From an uncultured Eubacteriales bacterium (GTDB taxonomy: Bacteria > Bacillota > Clostridia > Oscillospirales > Acutalibacteraceae), in the NCBI GenBank assembly GCA_900316615.1, contig ONDU01000012.1, positions 1 to 55,184 on the forward strand: DNA of 55,184 bases, in the 5' to 3' direction. Each line of letters opens with the position of its first letter. Position 1 is the first letter of the stretch. Positions 15,835 through 24,779 of this stretch are shown in pieces. Made by a program: the position numbers and the translations under genes. The notes beneath the pieces are model-generated. The model did no database searches, was not told the DNA's origin, and saw only the letters and a list, made by a program, of their open reading frames with translations.

Positions 15835-16698
15835 ATGTGGGCAGCAGTGATTGTTAATACGTCAAAAAAAGAAGCTTTGAAATTTCTTCCAAAACTCATT
15901 TGCAAGCTTGATGAGCTTGAAATAGTACCTGTTATGTTTGAAAGCGTCAGAAATTTTTATTATTCCGAAAAAGTCAGATATATAAGCAATAGCGAATGTC
16001 TTATCACGGAAAGCTGCGATGTTGTTATAACAGTAGGCGGAGACGGAACTATAATACATATGGCAAGTCACTGTGCAGAGGCGGATAAACCGCTGCTCGG
16101 CATAAACTTCGGAAGAGTAGGTTTTGTAGCAACTATGGAGCCTGATGAAATATCAGAGCTTTCAAAGCTGAAAGACGGAAACTATTTCTGTGAGGAAAGA
16201 ATGATGCTTAGAATTTCCGTTATCGGAAATTCTTTTTATGAGGAGTTCTATGCCATAAACGATGCGGTAATTTCGAGAGGTTCTCTTTCAAGAATGATGG
16301 ATCTTTCGGTTTATGCCAACAGTCAGCATATCTGCGATTACAGAGCAGACGGTCTTATATTTTCTACTCCTACAGGCTCTACTGCATATTCACTTTCTGC
16401 GGGAGGTCCTGTTATAAGTCCTGATATGTCCTGCATACTTCTTACTCCCATATGTCCGCACAGCCTTTTTTCACGTTCGGTATTGTTTAGGGACAGCGAT
16501 GTAATAAACGTAAGGGCTCGCGGCACTAACGGCTTCGATACAGAAGCTTTCCTTACAATAGACGGTCAGAAGCACATTCATTTGGACGATAATACTGAGG
16601 TTACGATAGAAAAGTGCAAAAAATCCCTTAAGCTCATATCTATAAAACCGCAGAATTTTTATACGGTACTAAATAATAAGCTCAATGAAAGAGGTTAA
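15835..16698 (+). CDS. nadK: NAD kinase
   Basis: NadK phosphorylates NAD to NADP. The 287-residue protein has the GGDGT motif (GGDG at residues 68-71), GINFGRVGF, the substrate segment YRADGLIFSTPTGSTAYSLSAGG and the C-terminal ICPHSLFSR region. It follows tlyA by 36 bp with an AGGAG ribosome binding site and precedes argR and recN, the standard clostridial order. The 230-bp gap to argR contains two perfect palindromes and a family-1 repeat. Confidence 0.94.
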   Translation: MWAAVIVNTSKKEALKFLPKLICKLDELEIVPVMFESVRNFYYSEKVRYISNSECLITESCDVVITVGGDGTIIHMASHCAEADKPLLGINFGRVGFVATMEPDEISELSKLKDGNYFCEERMMLRISVIGNSFYEEFYAINDAVISRGSLSRMMDLSVYANSQHICDYRADGLIFSTPTGSTAYSLSAGGPVISPDMSCILLTPICPHSLFSRSVLFRDSDVINVRARGTNGFDTEAFLTIDGQKHIHLDDNTEVTIEKCKKSLKLISIKPQNFYTVLNNKLNERG

Positions 16699-16718
16699 CT
16701 CAAGCCTTGAATGAGAAA

Positions 16719-16744
16719 GCCGCAGGACGTTAACGTCCTGCGGC
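16719..16744. repeat. Perfect 26-bp GC-rich palindrome
   Basis: GCCGCAGGACGT is followed at once by its own reverse complement ending CCTGCGGC. No T-tract follows on either strand, so it is not a classical terminator. It lies 21 bp after nadK. Confidence 0.85.
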
Positions 16745-16749
16745 ATTGA

Positions 16750-16785
16750 GGGATTTTTAAGGGAAAATTTTCCCTTAAAAATCCC
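16750..16785. repeat. Perfect 36-bp palindrome
   Basis: GGGATTTTTAAGGGAAAA and its exact reverse complement are joined without a spacer. It lies 5 bp after the 26-bp palindrome and 5 bp before family-1 copy B. Confidence 0.85.
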
Positions 16786-16790
16786 ATACA

Positions 16791-16885
16791 GGCGATTGCA
16801 GACTGCGGCGGCTATGCCACCGCAAAAATTCAAGCGAATGCTTGAATTTTGTAAAAAGCGGATGCTTTTTACATCTGAAATCGCC
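16791..16885. repeat. Family-1 three-arm hairpin repeat, copy B
   Basis: The outer stem GGCGATTGCAG (16791-16801) pairs with CTGAAATCGCC (16875-16885) with one mismatch. Arms: TGCGG-C-GGC-TAT-GCC-A-CCGCA, AAAATTCAAGC-GAAT-GCTTGAATTTT (11 bp), and GTAAAAAGC-GGAT-GCTTTTTAC (9 bp). The third stem is identical to that of copy D. Confidence 0.88.
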
Positions 16886-16931
16886 GGTATGAATGAAGCC
16901 GTAAATTTTGTTTTTTAGGGAAGTGTATTTT

Positions 16932-17378
16932 ATGAAATCGAGAAGACAGGCAGCACTTTTGGAAATCATACAAAGCTATGATATAGACACTCAGGAGGAG
17001 CTGATTGAAAAGCTTAAGCTGAAAGGGTTCAATGTAACGCAGGCTACCGTATCCAGAGATATAAAGGAGCTTAAGTTTATAAAAGCACCTGCGGGAAACG
17101 GACTTTACAAGTATACCGTAGGGACAAAGACCGAGATTGACGAACAGTCAGGCTTCAACAGCCTGTTCAAGACAGCAGTAGTAGACATTGATTTTTCTCA
17201 GAATATGATAGTGTTAAAGACAACAAGCGGTATGGCACAGGGAGTATGCGTTGCTCTTGATTCGATAGAGCTTGACGGTATTCTGGGAACAATAGCAGGA
17301 GACGATACCATATTTGTGGTAGCGTCCTCAAGCAGCAGGGCGGCATCGCTTACATCAGAGCTTAAAAAAATTATTTAG
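16932..17378 (+). CDS. argR: Arginine repressor ArgR/AhrC
   Basis: A 149-residue arginine-responsive repressor. Residues 1-70 form the winged-helix DNA-binding domain (MKSRRQAALLEIIQSYDIDTQEELI, then NVTQATVSRDIKELKFIK). The C-terminal half is the hexamerising arginine-binding domain, with GTIAGDDTIFVV. The ATG at 16932 is preferred over the upstream start at 16908 because AGGGA sits 10 nt away and the length matches the family. recN starts 15 bp later; argR-recN linkage is typical of Firmicutes. Confidence 0.94.
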   Translation: MKSRRQAALLEIIQSYDIDTQEELIEKLKLKGFNVTQATVSRDIKELKFIKAPAGNGLYKYTVGTKTEIDEQSGFNSLFKTAVVDIDFSQNMIVLKTTSGMAQGVCVALDSIELDGILGTIAGDDTIFVVASSSSRAASLTSELKKII

Positions 17379-17393
17379 AAACGGTGAGTTGTT

Positions 17394-19058
17394 ATGCTTA
17401 ATTCGTTATATATAGAAAATGTTGCGGTAATTGAAAAGACTGATATAGAGTTCGGCAAAGGCTTCAATGTTCTCACAGGTGCAACGGGAGCAGGAAAATC
17501 AATAATAATAGGTTCAATAAACGCACTTCTGGGAGGAAAAATCTCAAAGGATATGATACGCTCGGGAGAAGAGTTTGCTTTTGTAAGCGGAAGCTTTTCC
17601 TGCAAGGACAGTAGCATAAACAAAATGCTTACGGAATACGGATATGATGTGCAGGAAGGAGAAGAGCTTATACTTCAGAGAAAGCTCAGTCTTAACGGAA
17701 AAAGCTCATGCAGAATTAACGGACGACCGGTAACGCTTTCGGTTCTGAGAGAAATAGCAGGTCATCTTGTAAATATTCACGGTCAGCACGAAAGCTATAA
17801 TCTTATGTCGCCGGAAAGACACATTTCATATATAGACAGCATGGGAAATCTTGCTCAGATAAAGGAAGAGTACAGGAGAAATCTTGCAATACTGCGTGAA
17901 TGCAGGCGTAAGCTTTCCTCTGCAAAATCAGATACCGCTCAAAGAGAAAGGGAAATAGATTTACTCAGGTATCAGGTAAAGGAAATTGAGGACGCTGCCA
18001 TACAGGAGGGTGAGTACGAAGCTCTTAATGATGAGCTGAAAAGGGCAAAGCATGCAAAAACCATAGCAGACGCACTCAATCAGGCAGAGAAGCTTCTTCT
18101 GGGTGACGGCGAATATTCCTCCGGCATATCTGACATTAGGGAATGTGCAGGATTTTTGAACGGTATAACAGAGTATGTTCCGGAAGCTGAAGCTCTCGGA
18201 GAAAGAATTATGAATGCTTTCTATGAATTGCAGGACTGTTCGTTTGAAATAAGCTCAATCAGTGAAAATGCCGATACAGACCCATACAGGATTGAGGAAA
18301 TTGAAGAACGTCTTAACGTTTTGTACAGGCTTTCAAAAAAGTATGGAGAAACTACAAAAGAAATTCTTGAATTTTCTGAAAAATCAAGGGAAAGACTGGA
18401 ATATCTTGAAGAATATGAGTATAATATGGATATTCTTCAAAAAGAATACGATAAATATTTTGATATAACCAAAAAGCTTGCATTGGAGCTTTCGGAAAAA
18501 AGAAGGGAAATATCATCAGGCTTTATGTCAAGGGTAAAGAACGAAATGACATATCTTGATATGCCTAATGTTAACCTTAAAGTCAGTATTGAAAGATGTC
18601 CTCTGAACGAAAACGGCTGTGACAAGCTTGAGTTTTTAATCTCAGCAAACCCCGGGGAAGCTCCGAAGCCTGTATCAAAAATAGCATCAGGAGGAGAGCT
18701 TTCGAGAATGATGCTTGCAATCACAAACGTAATAGCTTCAGACAATATAGTAGAAACTATGATTTTTGATGAAGTGGATACGGGTATAAGCGGAAGTGCA
18801 TCGCAGAAGGTAGGCTATAAGCTTAAAGAACTTTCAAAAACAAGGCAGGTAATATGTATTACACATCAGGCTCAGATAGCTTCTCTTGCGGACGAGCATT
18901 TTCTTATAGAAAAGAATGTAAGCAATGACAGAACCTTTACAACAGTATCTCCTTTGGATATGGAGCAGCGTAAGCATGAGCTTGCAAGAATTATAGGCGG
19001 AGTTTCCATAACGGAGCTTACTCTCAGACACGCCGAGGAAATGCTTACAAATAACTGA
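17394..19058 (+). CDS. recN: DNA repair protein RecN
   Basis: An SMC-like ATPase of double-strand-break repair. The 554-residue protein has Walker A GATGAGKS (29-36), VNIHGQHESYNLM (Q-loop region), long coiled-coil stretches around 150-360, the ABC-type signature IASGGELSRMMLAITN, Walker B TMIFDEVDTGISGSAS, and ITHQAQIASLAD with the switch histidine. The start is a normal ATG close to argR. A family-1 repeat lies 40 bp after its stop. Confidence 0.95.
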   Translation: MLNSLYIENVAVIEKTDIEFGKGFNVLTGATGAGKSIIIGSINALLGGKISKDMIRSGEEFAFVSGSFSCKDSSINKMLTEYGYDVQEGEELILQRKLSLNGKSSCRINGRPVTLSVLREIAGHLVNIHGQHESYNLMSPERHISYIDSMGNLAQIKEEYRRNLAILRECRRKLSSAKSDTAQREREIDLLRYQVKEIEDAAIQEGEYEALNDELKRAKHAKTIADALNQAEKLLLGDGEYSSGISDIRECAGFLNGITEYVPEAEALGERIMNAFYELQDCSFEISSISENADTDPYRIEEIEERLNVLYRLSKKYGETTKEILEFSEKSRERLEYLEEYEYNMDILQKEYDKYFDITKKLALELSEKRREISSGFMSRVKNEMTYLDMPNVNLKVSIERCPLNENGCDKLEFLISANPGEAPKPVSKIASGGELSRMMLAITNVIASDNIVETMIFDEVDTGISGSASQKVGYKLKELSKTRQVICITHQAQIASLADEHFLIEKNVSNDRTFTTVSPLDMEQRKHELARIIGGVSITELTLRHAEEMLTNN

Positions 19059-19097
19059 CGCTAAAATAATAATAAAAAATATCAGCTACGCTCGGGC

Positions 19098-19195
19098 TGC
19101 GATTGCAGCCGTCAAAAGCGTAGCTTTTGACAAATTACAAGGTTATAACCTTGTAATTTCCCCGTAAACCTTGTTTACGGGGGACTGCAATCGCA
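19098..19195. repeat. Family-1 three-arm hairpin repeat, copy C
   Basis: The outer stem TGCGATTGCAG (19098-19108) pairs with CTGCAATCGCA (19185-19195); both ends changed together, keeping the T-A pair. Arms: GTCAAAAGC-GTA-GCTTTTGAC, AAATTACAAGGTT-AT-AACCTTGTAATTT (13 bp), and CCCCGTAAAC-CTT-GTTTACGGGG. The right flank AGTGCTGACG resembles that of copy A. Confidence 0.9.
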
Positions 19196-19246
19196 TAGTG
19201 CTGACGCATGCAGGGATTAAAAAAATATACTAAGCAGGTACGTTAT

Positions 19247-21301
19247 ATGAAAAACTGGAAAGTTGAAAAAGTTGATAAAGAGCTTGTGAAAAATATAGTT
19301 TCCGATACAGGAATACCCTCAATCACGGCTATGCTTATGAGCATAAGGGGAATAACCGCTCCCGAGGAAGCCGAAAGGTTTCTTTACGAGAATGAAGAGC
19401 TTGACGACCCGTTTCTTATGACGGATATGGAAAAGGCGGTTGAGCGTATAGAAAAAGCCATAGATAAAAATGAAAGCATATGTATTTACGGAGATTATGA
19501 CGCAGACGGAGTAACCTCTACAGCTATGCTCTATGACTATCTCAAGGGCAGAGGTGCAAATGCAGACTATTACATACCTTCGAGAGAAGCAGAAGGCTAC
19601 GGAATGAACAAAGGTGCTGTAGACAAAATAGCCCAAAGCGGAGCAAGTCTTATAATAACGGTAGATAACGGAATATCGGCAATAAATGAGATAGAATATG
19701 CAAAAAGTCTTGGTATAGATACAATTGTCACAGACCATCACACACCGCCGCAGGAGCTTCCGAAAGCCGTTGCAGTTGTAAATCCGCACAGAAAGGACTG
19801 TATGTCGGAATTTAAGTTTTTGTCGGGAGTGGGAGTTGTATTCAAGCTGATTATGGCTATGGAGGACGACAGCTCCGATACTGCACAGCTTCTGGAAAGA
19901 TATTCAGATATAGCTGCAATAGGTACTATAGGGGATATAGTTTCCCTTACGGGCGAAAACAGAATACTTGTAAAAAACGGACTGCAAAAAATTATGTCGC
20001 TGCACAATACGGGAATAACGGCACTTCTCGAAACGGCAGGAATAAAGGGAAACAAGCTTACGGCAGGTAAAATATCATTTACTGTAGTTCCGCGAATAAA
20101 TGCCTGCGGACGGCTTTCGCTGTCGAAAAAATCTGTAACGCTTCTTTTGACAAAGGACAGGGAGCTTGCACATTCAATAGCCTGTGAGCTTTCGGAGGAC
20201 AACAAAACAAGACAGGATATAGAAAAACAAATTCTTAATGAGGTTGTCAGCTGTGTTGAAAAAAATCCGCATATAAAATACAAGCCTGTTATGGTAATAA
20301 GCGGAAAGGGCTGGCATCAGGGAGTAATAGGCATAGTCTCCTCAAGAATAAAGGACATTTACGGAAAGCCGAATATAATAATAACAACAGACGGAGAAAA
20401 CGCAAAGGGAAGCGGAAGAAGCATAGAGGGCTTCTCACTGATAGAAGCTATAACGGAATGTCAGGATTTGCTGTCGGTTTTCGGCGGTCACCCTATGGCT
20501 GTGGGGCTTAGTATGAAAAGCTCTGACATTGAAGAGCTTTCAATAAGGCTTAACGCTTTTGCAGGAAGAAAGGGAATTATAATGCCGTCTCTGAATATTG
20601 ACTTCAAGCTTAATCCTAAATTTCTTACCGTTGAAAACGTAAAAAGCATATCAATGCTGGAGCCGTTCGGTGCAGGAAATCCTACGCCTGTTTTCGGACT
20701 CTACAATATGTGCCTTAAATCCATAGTTCCGGTAGGCGGAGGAAAACATTTAAGGCTTGCATTTCAGCGTGAAAGTGTTATTATTAATACAATGATGTTC
20801 TTCACAACGGCAGAGCAGTTTCCGTATATAGTAAACGATACTGTGGACTTGGCGGTAACTGCGGATATAAACGATTACAACAACAAGGAGTCCGTAAGTA
20901 TAATAATAAAGGATATAAAGCCGGCAGGTCAGGATAATGCAGCTATGCTGGAGTATAACGGGCTTTTTGAAAAACTTATGGATTCGGCAGTGCTTACAAA
21001 AGAGGAAGCCTTACAGCTTCTTCCTTTAAGAGATGATTTTGCGGTAGTGTTCAAATTTTTGAGAAAGCATGGAGTGTGGAAATATCCAGTTGATATGATG
21101 TGCAGCCGTATAAAAAATGAGAAAATTAATTACGGAAGGCTTCAGGTTATCCTGACAGCGATGCAGCAGCTCTCCATTATAGAGATAAAAAAATCAGATA
21201 ACGGCTTGCAGACCATATCCGTTCTTCCCTCAAAGGGTAAGGCTGACCTCGGACGTGCCAAAATTATGCGTCAGCTCAACAGTTATGTTCAGAATGTCTG
21301 A
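19247..21301 (+). CDS. recJ: Single-stranded-DNA exonuclease RecJ
   Basis: A 5'-3' ssDNA exonuclease of recombination and mismatch repair. About 684 residues from ATG 19247 (MKNWKVEK); the frame is open earlier, but the earlier start lies in the repeat flank. DHH-family motifs: IYGDYDADGVTSTA (near residues 80-93), IVTDHHTPP, and the DHHA1-side GKGWHQGVIGIVSSR with SGRSIEGFSL. An OB-like segment and a C-terminal extension follow (after about residue 530). recJ followed by rsh is a recurrent order in Firmicutes. Confidence 0.93.
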   Translation: MKNWKVEKVDKELVKNIVSDTGIPSITAMLMSIRGITAPEEAERFLYENEELDDPFLMTDMEKAVERIEKAIDKNESICIYGDYDADGVTSTAMLYDYLKGRGANADYYIPSREAEGYGMNKGAVDKIAQSGASLIITVDNGISAINEIEYAKSLGIDTIVTDHHTPPQELPKAVAVVNPHRKDCMSEFKFLSGVGVVFKLIMAMEDDSSDTAQLLERYSDIAAIGTIGDIVSLTGENRILVKNGLQKIMSLHNTGITALLETAGIKGNKLTAGKISFTVVPRINACGRLSLSKKSVTLLLTKDRELAHSIACELSEDNKTRQDIEKQILNEVVSCVEKNPHIKYKPVMVISGKGWHQGVIGIVSSRIKDIYGKPNIIITTDGENAKGSGRSIEGFSLIEAITECQDLLSVFGGHPMAVGLSMKSSDIEELSIRLNAFAGRKGIIMPSLNIDFKLNPKFLTVENVKSISMLEPFGAGNPTPVFGLYNMCLKSIVPVGGGKHLRLAFQRESVIINTMMFFTTAEQFPYIVNDTVDLAVTADINDYNNKESVSIIIKDIKPAGQDNAAMLEYNGLFEKLMDSAVLTKEEALQLLPLRDDFAVVFKFLRKHGVWKYPVDMMCSRIKNEKINYGRLQVILTAMQQLSIIEIKKSDNGLQTISVLPSKGKADLGRAKIMRQLNSYVQNV

Positions 21302-21384
21302 AAATCAGTTTCAGACCTGAAAGTATAGATTAAAGACCGTTAAGGTCGGACATTTGATAGTTATATTTAAAAGGGGGATTTTAT

Positions 21385-23568
21385 ATGCCGGAAACAACAG
21401 TTCATTATCAGGATTATTCAGAATTGAAGAGATTGATTAAGGAGAGTGGCAGAGATTATGATACTCAGCTTATCGAAACAGCCTATCAGCTTGCTGAGGA
21501 AGCTCACGGAGATCAGCGTAGAGTATCAGGTGTACCGTACATTCTTCACCCCACGTCAGTTGCCTGTATTTTGGTAAAGCTGGGAATGGATACGGAGTCA
21601 GTCGTAGCCGCACTTCTTCACGATGTAGTAGAGGATACGGACGTAACTCTTGATATGGTTACAAAAAAATTCGGCAGTGAAATCGCCCACCTTGTTGACG
21701 GCGTTACAAAGCTGAAAAAAATACCGTATTCCAGCAGAGAGGTTCAGCAGGCTGAAAACATCAGGAAAATGCTCATAGCAATGTCAGACGACATAAGGGT
21801 TATCATAATAAAGCTTGCGGACAGACTGCACAATATGCGTACAATAGAATGTATGAAAGAACAGAAAAGACGTGACAAGGCTCTGGAAAATATGGAGGTA
21901 TATGCTCCCATAGCCCACCGTCTGGGAATACGCACCGTCAAGGAGGAAATGGAGGATTTATCGTTAAGATACCTCGACCCCGTAGGCTACAAGGAAATAG
22001 AAGATGCCCTTGCACTTACCAGAAACGACAGGGAAAAGTTCATTGAAAAAATAAAAGCCGAAATAACGGCAAAGGCTGAAAAATTTGTAAAATCCCTTTA
22101 CATAGAGGGCAGGGTAAAAAGTATAAACGGAATATACCGCAAAACATTTATGAAAGGCAAAAGTCTTGAACAGATTTACGATATATTTGCCGTCAGGGTT
22201 ATAGTCGAAAATCTTTCGGACTGCTACAACGTACTCGGAATAGTTCACGATATATACACACCGCTTCCGAACAGGTTTAAGGACTATATATCCACACCTA
22301 AGCCGAATATGTACCAGTCGCTTCACACTACTGTTATAGGCAAGGAGGGCATTCCGTTTGAAATTCAGATAAGAACATGGGAAATGCACTATACGGCTGA
22401 ATACGGTATAGCGGCTCACTGGAAATATAAGCTCGGAATCAGCAAAAAGGATTCAATGGACGAGAAAACCCAGTGGATAAGAAAAATGCTGGAAAACCAG
22501 TCTGATGACGAAACCGATATAATAAGCAATATAAAAACAGACCTTGCCTCTGAGGAAGTCTTTGTTTTCACACCGAGAGGCGATGTTCTTAATCTACCTA
22601 TGGGCTCTACCGTAATAGACGTTGCTTATGCAATACATTCCGAGGTAGGAAACAGAATGATAGGTGCAAAGGTTGACAACAAAATAATGCCTATAGACCA
22701 TCAGGTTCGTACAGGCGAGATTATAGAGATACTCACCTCGAAGGAAACAGCAGGTCCTAAGCGTGACTGGCTCAATAAGGTAAAATCAAGCGAAGCAAGA
22801 AGCAAAATAAAATCTTGGTTCAAAAAAGAATGCCGTGAGGAAAATATTGAGCGTGGAAAGGCTGAAACCGACAAGGTTTTCAAGCATAACGGAATTATTC
22901 TTTCCGATGCAGAAAGAGAGGATTTCCTTTCCGAGCTTATGAAGAAAAGCTTTACTACAGTAGATGATTTCTATGCTTCGATAGGCTATGGCGGCATACT
23001 TATGTGGAAGCTCATTCCCAGAATGAAGGAGCTTTACAACAAAAAGTATAAAATTCAGGAAAAAGCCGACGAGCTTCTCAGCGTAGAGATAAGAAAGCCC
23101 TCATCGAAATCCAGCAGCGGCGTTATAGTCGAGGGTGTTGACGATATGCTCATAAACCTTGCAAGATGCTGTAATCCGATAAGAGGAGATGAAATTATCG
23201 GATATATAACGAGGGGAAGCGGAGTTTCCATACATAAACGTTCCTGCAAGAACGTAGTATGTAATATAGACAACCCCGAAAATGCAGAAAGATGGGTCAA
23301 GGCATACTGGAGCAGCGAGATTCTTAAAGCCGAAAGCTATCAGACTACCATAGAAATAACAGCTACAGACCGTACAGGTCTTATAGCCGATTTGAGCAAC
23401 TCGTTAAGCTCTATGCATATATATATAAATTCATTCAGCTCATCAGAATGCAGAAACGGCATAGCAAGCATACGCTTTACTATAACTGTAGGCAGTATGG
23501 ATCATCTGAAAGTAATTTTTTCAAGGATACTTAATGTATACGGAGTACAGTCCGTAGAAAGAATATAG
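21385..23568 (+). CDS. rel: Bifunctional (p)ppGpp synthetase/hydrolase, Rel/SpoT family
   Basis: Makes and degrades the alarmone (p)ppGpp. The 727-residue length is that of long RSH proteins. The HD hydrolase domain carries LLHDVVEDT (H79, D80, E83, D84). The synthetase domain carries YDIFAVRVIV and RFKDYISTPKPNMYQSLHTTV. TGS follows (VFVFTPRGDVLNLPMGSTVIDVAYAIHS), then a helical region, the conserved-cysteine segment LARCCNPIRGDEIIGY and a C-terminal ACT domain (about 650-727). Both catalytic domains look intact. GGGGG lies 9 nt before the ATG. The gene name varies between relA and rel. Confidence 0.95.
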   Translation: MPETTVHYQDYSELKRLIKESGRDYDTQLIETAYQLAEEAHGDQRRVSGVPYILHPTSVACILVKLGMDTESVVAALLHDVVEDTDVTLDMVTKKFGSEIAHLVDGVTKLKKIPYSSREVQQAENIRKMLIAMSDDIRVIIIKLADRLHNMRTIECMKEQKRRDKALENMEVYAPIAHRLGIRTVKEEMEDLSLRYLDPVGYKEIEDALALTRNDREKFIEKIKAEITAKAEKFVKSLYIEGRVKSINGIYRKTFMKGKSLEQIYDIFAVRVIVENLSDCYNVLGIVHDIYTPLPNRFKDYISTPKPNMYQSLHTTVIGKEGIPFEIQIRTWEMHYTAEYGIAAHWKYKLGISKKDSMDEKTQWIRKMLENQSDDETDIISNIKTDLASEEVFVFTPRGDVLNLPMGSTVIDVAYAIHSEVGNRMIGAKVDNKIMPIDHQVRTGEIIEILTSKETAGPKRDWLNKVKSSEARSKIKSWFKKECREENIERGKAETDKVFKHNGIILSDAEREDFLSELMKKSFTTVDDFYASIGYGGILMWKLIPRMKELYNKKYKIQEKADELLSVEIRKPSSKSSSGVIVEGVDDMLINLARCCNPIRGDEIIGYITRGSGVSIHKRSCKNVVCNIDNPENAERWVKAYWSSEILKAESYQTTIEITATDRTGLIADLSNSLSSMHIYINSFSSSECRNGIASIRFTITVGSMDHLKVIFSRILNVYGVQSVERI

Positions 23569-23580
23569 GATTTACAAATT

Positions 23581-23657
23581 TCCCGCAGTAAAAATGTGTG
23601 GCTGCATCGAATCCACGAAGAATAAACTGCTTGGATAATGCAGTCGCAGCGGCGGGA
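23581..23657 (+). other. Structured 77-nt intergenic segment before dtd
   Basis: TCCCGC (23581-23586) can pair with GCGGGA (23652-23657), enclosing GTGG...CCAC and ACTGC...GCAGT stem-loops, as in a three-way junction. It is not a tRNA: I find no proper anticodon or T-arm order. It may be a leader structure of dtd or a decayed repeat. Confidence 0.35.
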
Positions 23658-23683
23658 CAGCTGCAAAAAGAAGGAGGTTTTCA

Positions 23684-24142
23684 GTGAAAGCTGTAATACA
23701 AAGAGTTTCGTATGCGAGGGTAAGCGTAAACAATGAGGTAAAGGGAAAAACAGACGGCGGACTGCTGATTTTTGTCGGTGTAGAGGAAGGTGACGACAAT
23801 TTTCAGGCAGAGCTTCTTGCGAAAAAAATCGCAAATTTAAGAATATTCAGTGACGAAAACGACAAGATGAATCTCTCCCTTTCAGATGTCGGGGGAGGGG
23901 CTCTTGTAATTTCAAATTTTACCCTTTGCGGTGACTGTAAAAAAGGCAGGCGGCCGTATTTCGGAGAAGCGGCAAGACCCGAATACGCTCAGCCTTTATA
24001 TGAAAGCTTCTGCAAGGAGCTTGAAAAATGCGGAGTTAAAAAGACAGAAAAAGGTGAGTTCGGAGCCGATATGAAAGTAGAACTTCTAAATGACGGTCCC
24101 GTAACAATTATAATAAATTCAAAGGAGCTTTCACAGAAATGA
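23684..24142 (+). CDS. dtd: D-aminoacyl-tRNA deacylase
   Basis: Removes D-amino acids (and glycine from tRNA-Ala) from mischarged tRNA. The 152-residue protein has the family motifs MKAVIQRVSYARV at the N-terminus, LLIFVGVEEGD, the SnSQ-equivalent LVISNFTLCGDCKKGRRP, and the C-terminal NDGPVTIIINS with the Gly-Pro motif. The canonical SQFTL reads SNFTL here. The start is GTG at 23684 with GGAGG 7 nt upstream. It overlaps the following hydrolase by 4 bp. Confidence 0.93.
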   Translation: MKAVIQRVSYARVSVNNEVKGKTDGGLLIFVGVEEGDDNFQAELLAKKIANLRIFSDENDKMNLSLSDVGGGALVISNFTLCGDCKKGRRPYFGEAARPEYAQPLYESFCKELEKCGVKKTEKGEFGADMKVELLNDGPVTIIINSKELSQK

Positions 24143-24771
24143 TTGATGTAAAAATAACAATGGTTGGAGAGCTTGCTACCAACTGCTATATAATAACAGA
24201 TACAGCCACAGGATATAAAGCAATAATAGACCCTGGTGCAACCTCACCGTCTGTAAGGGGAATTATAAAGAACTCACCGGATAAAGTAAAGTATATTCTT
24301 CTTACACACGGTCACTTCGATCATATAGGCTATGTAGGTACTATTAAAAGAGAAACAAACGCAAAAATCGTAATAAGCAGGCAGGAAGCAAGCTGTCTTT
24401 CAGAACCTGAAAAAAGTCTTTCGCATATGTTTTTCGGAAAAAAGCTCGAATCCGTAATTCCTGATATTCTTCTTGAGGACGGCGATACACTGAACTTGGG
24501 CAGCTCGGAAATAAAATTTATTCTGACCCCCGGTCACAGCTCAGGAAGCGGCTGTTATATAGTTGACGAAAAAATATTTACAGGCGACACTCTTTTCCGT
24601 CTTTCCATAGGAAGAACCGATTTGCCTACGGGAAGCTACAGGGAAATGGTTAAATCACTTAAAAGACTTTCGGAACTTGAGGGAGAGTATTATATTTATC
24701 CCGGTCATGGTGAAGCTTCAATGCTTTCTTATGAAAAAAATTTCAATCCTTATCTTAAACAGGTAATATAA
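24139..24771 (+). CDS. MBL-fold metallohydrolase (glyoxalase II-like)
   Basis: A 210-residue metallo-beta-lactamase-fold hydrolase. The metal motif THGHFDHIG supplies H57, H59, D61 and H62; further ligands are in TPGHSSGSG, FTGDTLF and YPGHG. The family (YcbL/YqgX group) hydrolyses thioesters such as S-lactoylglutathione, but the substrate here is unknown, and a glutathione-lacking Clostridium may use another thiol. It overlaps dtd by 4 bp and precedes hemZ by 8 bp; dtd-MBL-hemZ is a frequent clostridial trio after rel. Confidence 0.9.
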   Translation: MIDVKITMVGELATNCYIITDTATGYKAIIDPGATSPSVRGIIKNSPDKVKYILLTHGHFDHIGYVGTIKRETNAKIVISRQEASCLSEPEKSLSHMFFGKKLESVIPDILLEDGDTLNLGSSEIKFILTPGHSSGSGCYIVDEKIFTGDTLFRLSIGRTDLPTGSYREMVKSLKRLSELEGEYYIYPGHGEASMLSYEKNFNPYLKQVI

Positions 24772-24779
24772 GGTGATTT

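Noticed and set aside
23581-23657. A tRNA gene before dtd
   Set aside because: Size and end pairing suggest a tRNA, but no anticodon arm or T-loop order fits on either strand.
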